Source: a bacterium (GTDB lineage: Bacteria; Omnitrophota; Gorgyraeia; Gygaellales; Profunditerraquicolaceae). From it: a stretch of DNA of 6,385 bases. The notes under the pieces are model-generated. The model made no database searches. It was given only the letters and a program-made list of their open reading frames with translations, and had not been told where the DNA came from. Shown in pieces: positions 5,730-6,385 of this stretch. How positions within the stretch are numbered: position 1 is the stretch's first letter; each line of letters starts with the position of its first letter. The stretch covers positions 1-6,385 of the forward strand of contig SCRK01000083.1 in assembly GCA_004298075.1 (NCBI GenBank), written 5' to 3'. A program made the translations under genes and the position numbers.

Positions 5730-6161
5730 TTAAACCTCCAAAACAAGCGGTTTTACTCCGGTCAGATCATGCTTATCATCGGCATAAACCTTCAGTTTCT
5801 TGATCAAGTCCCTGCCTAACGGTCCGGAGGGAAGCATCCTCTCTACCGCTAAATGTATGACTGTAGCCGGCCTCCTGGCCAAAAGCGCCTCTAACGTAAC
5901 CTCTCTTTGGCCGCCGGGATAACCGGAGTAACGGCGATAGACCTTCTGCTTGAGTTTACGCCCCGTAACCTTGATATGCCGGGCATTGATCACGATCACC
6001 CCATCCCCGGTATCCAGATGAGGGGTAAAAATAGGCTTATGCTTTCCCCTTAAGACAGTAGCGATCCTGGTGGCCAGGCGGCCGAGAATCTTGCCCTTGG
6101 CATCAGCGATATACCACTGCCTTTTGATATCCCCGGATTTAGCTGTATAGGTCTTTTTCAT
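5730..6161 (-). CDS. rplM: 50S ribosomal protein L13 (uL13)
   Basis: L13 is an early-assembly protein of the large subunit that binds 23S rRNA. The 143 residues match the bacterial length. Recognisable blocks are RQWYIADAKGKILGRLAT (14-31), the acidic and hydrophobic core HLDTGDGVIVINA (48-60), KVTGRKLKQKVYRRYSGYPGG (64-84) and the family signature region AVERMLPSGPLGRDLIKKLKVY (106-127). The start is chosen because the N-terminus aligns with the family just before the conserved Trp-Tyr and because the promoter lies immediately upstream; no better downstream start exists. No Shine-Dalgarno is visible before this ATG (upstream minus-strand bases TTATTTCTCT), which is unusual for a highly expressed gene. 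It is the first gene of the rplM-rpsI pair. In E. coli L13 can act as an autogenous repressor of this operon, which is not testable here. Confidence 0.97.
   Translation of the reverse strand: MKKTYTAKSGDIKRQWYIADAKGKILGRLATRIATVLRGKHKPIFTPHLDTGDGVIVINARHIKVTGRKLKQKVYRRYSGYPGGQREVTLEALLARRPATVIHLAVERMLPSGPLGRDLIKKLKVYADDKHDLTGVKPLVLEV
5734..5739 (-). promoter_or_regulatory. Shine-Dalgarno for rpsI, inside the end of rplM
   Basis: GGAGGT forms part of the last rplM codons (Glu-Val) and precedes the rpsI ATG by 10 nt. The spacer, together with the stop codon, forms a 12-bp perfect AT palindrome at 5723-5734. The strong site here contrasts with the absence of one before rplM. Confidence 0.7.
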
Positions 6162-6170
6162 AGAGAAATA

Positions 6171-6198
6171 ATTATATCAGAATTACGCGTAAAGTCAA
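6171..6198 (-). promoter_or_regulatory. Strong sigma70-type promoter of rplM-rpsI, abutting the start codon
   Basis: On the minus strand there is a TTGACT -35 box (6198-6193), a 16-bp spacer and a perfect TATAAT -10 box (6176-6171) preceded by TGA, giving an extended -10 element. An A-tract and AT-rich stretch just upstream (about 6217-6199) resembles an UP element. The -10 box ends only 9 bp before the rplM ATG, so a normal start point falls within a few bases of, or at, the A of the start codon. Confidence 0.75.
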
Positions 6199-6205
6199 AT
6201 AATTT

Positions 6206-6385
6206 CTAACTTTTTTTCCAAAAGAACACCACGGCTAAGATGAACAAAATAATCATGATATCCCGGAAGCTAAATGCCGCTTTTCTTATTTTAAGGCTAT
6301 ACGCGGTCAGAGGGTTCCTGAATACCAAGAAATGCTCGCTCTCCCCTACTTTAGCCAGCTTATATTTAAGTCTTATGCCGTTGAT
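6206..6385 (-). CDS. Unrecognised protein, C-terminal 59 residues with a terminal membrane segment (partial)
   Basis: A minus-strand reading frame is open from the window edge to a TAG at 6208-6206 and gives 59 residues. The first 42 or so are mixed and basic, including KYKLAKVGESEHFLVF (residues 7-22) and YSLKIRKAAFSFRD (29-42). They are followed by a hydrophobic run, IMIILFILAVVFFW (43-56), and a final KKS. This is the pattern of a protein anchored by one C-terminal helix with a lysine cap, or the last helix of a larger membrane protein. I do not recognise the family. The stop lies 44 bp before rplM, and the rplM promoter begins about 8 bp after it, with its A-rich upstream element overlapping this coding end. 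No terminator is seen between the two, so read-through into rplM is possible. A plus-strand frame is also open here but is less protein-like. Confidence 0.6.
   Translation of the reverse strand: MNGIRLKYKLAKVGESEHFLVFRNPLTAYSLKIRKAAFSFRDIMIILFILAVVFFWKKS

Noticed and set aside
6240..6385. Plus-strand frame starting MNKIIMISRKL and open to the window edge
   Set aside because: The minus-strand frame over the same bases has a clear C-terminal membrane helix, a basic cap and a stop just before a promoter, and runs with all other genes. The plus frame has no good Shine-Dalgarno or promoter.
1..6385. Mobile element, CRISPR array, toxin-antitoxin or defence system
   Set aside because: No transposase, integrase, spaced direct repeats or unfamiliar gene cassette is visible; all complete genes are recognised core metabolism or ribosomal proteins.

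Overview
The window is a compact, almost entirely coding piece of a bacterial chromosome in which every gene I can support lies on the minus strand. Read in the direction of transcription (high to low coordinates) it holds: the C-terminal end of an unrecognised membrane-anchored protein (6385-6206); the ribosomal protein pair rplM-rpsI (6161-5328); an intergenic region of about 150 bp with a heptamer repeat, an intrinsic terminator and a promoter (5327-5176); and an arginine-biosynthesis operon argC-argJ-argB-argD-argF-argG (5175-1), with argG cut off by the window edge after 19 codons.

The arginine genes encode the acetylated, cyclic route. ArgB phosphorylates N-acetylglutamate, ArgC reduces the acyl phosphate to the semialdehyde, and ArgD transaminates it to N-acetylornithine. 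ArgJ moves the acetyl group back to glutamate and releases ornithine, ArgF carbamoylates ornithine to citrulline, and ArgG begins conversion of citrulline to argininosuccinate. ArgJ in place of ArgE makes the acetyl group recyclable. No argA, argH, carA/carB or argR is visible. The genes are very tightly packed: ATGA overlaps at C/J, D/F and F/G, a stop abutting a start at B/D, and an 11-bp gap with a strong Shine-Dalgarno at J/B. They are very probably one translationally coupled transcript, driven by a near-consensus sigma70-type promoter just upstream of argC (TTGACG, 17 bp, TATTAT). A GC-rich hairpin with T-tracts on both sides separates this operon from rpsI.

rplM-rpsI has its own strong promoter (TTGACT, 16 bp, TGA-TATAAT) so close to the rplM start codon that the mRNA should be leaderless or nearly so, and no Shine-Dalgarno is visible there. 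The other starts use ordinary GGAG-type sites or coupling.

Organism: the gene content is universal or near-universal and does not identify it. Moderate GC, sigma70-like promoters, Shine-Dalgarno use, a six-gene arg cluster placed next to rplM-rpsI, and OTCase and ArgJ sequences that depart from the well-known proteobacterial and Firmicute forms suggest a less-studied lineage. My guess is an uncultured phylum such as Omnitrophota, with low confidence. I see no mobile element, CRISPR array, RNA gene or defence system. The core is ordinary housekeeping, and the points of interest are regulatory and in small departures from family motifs.
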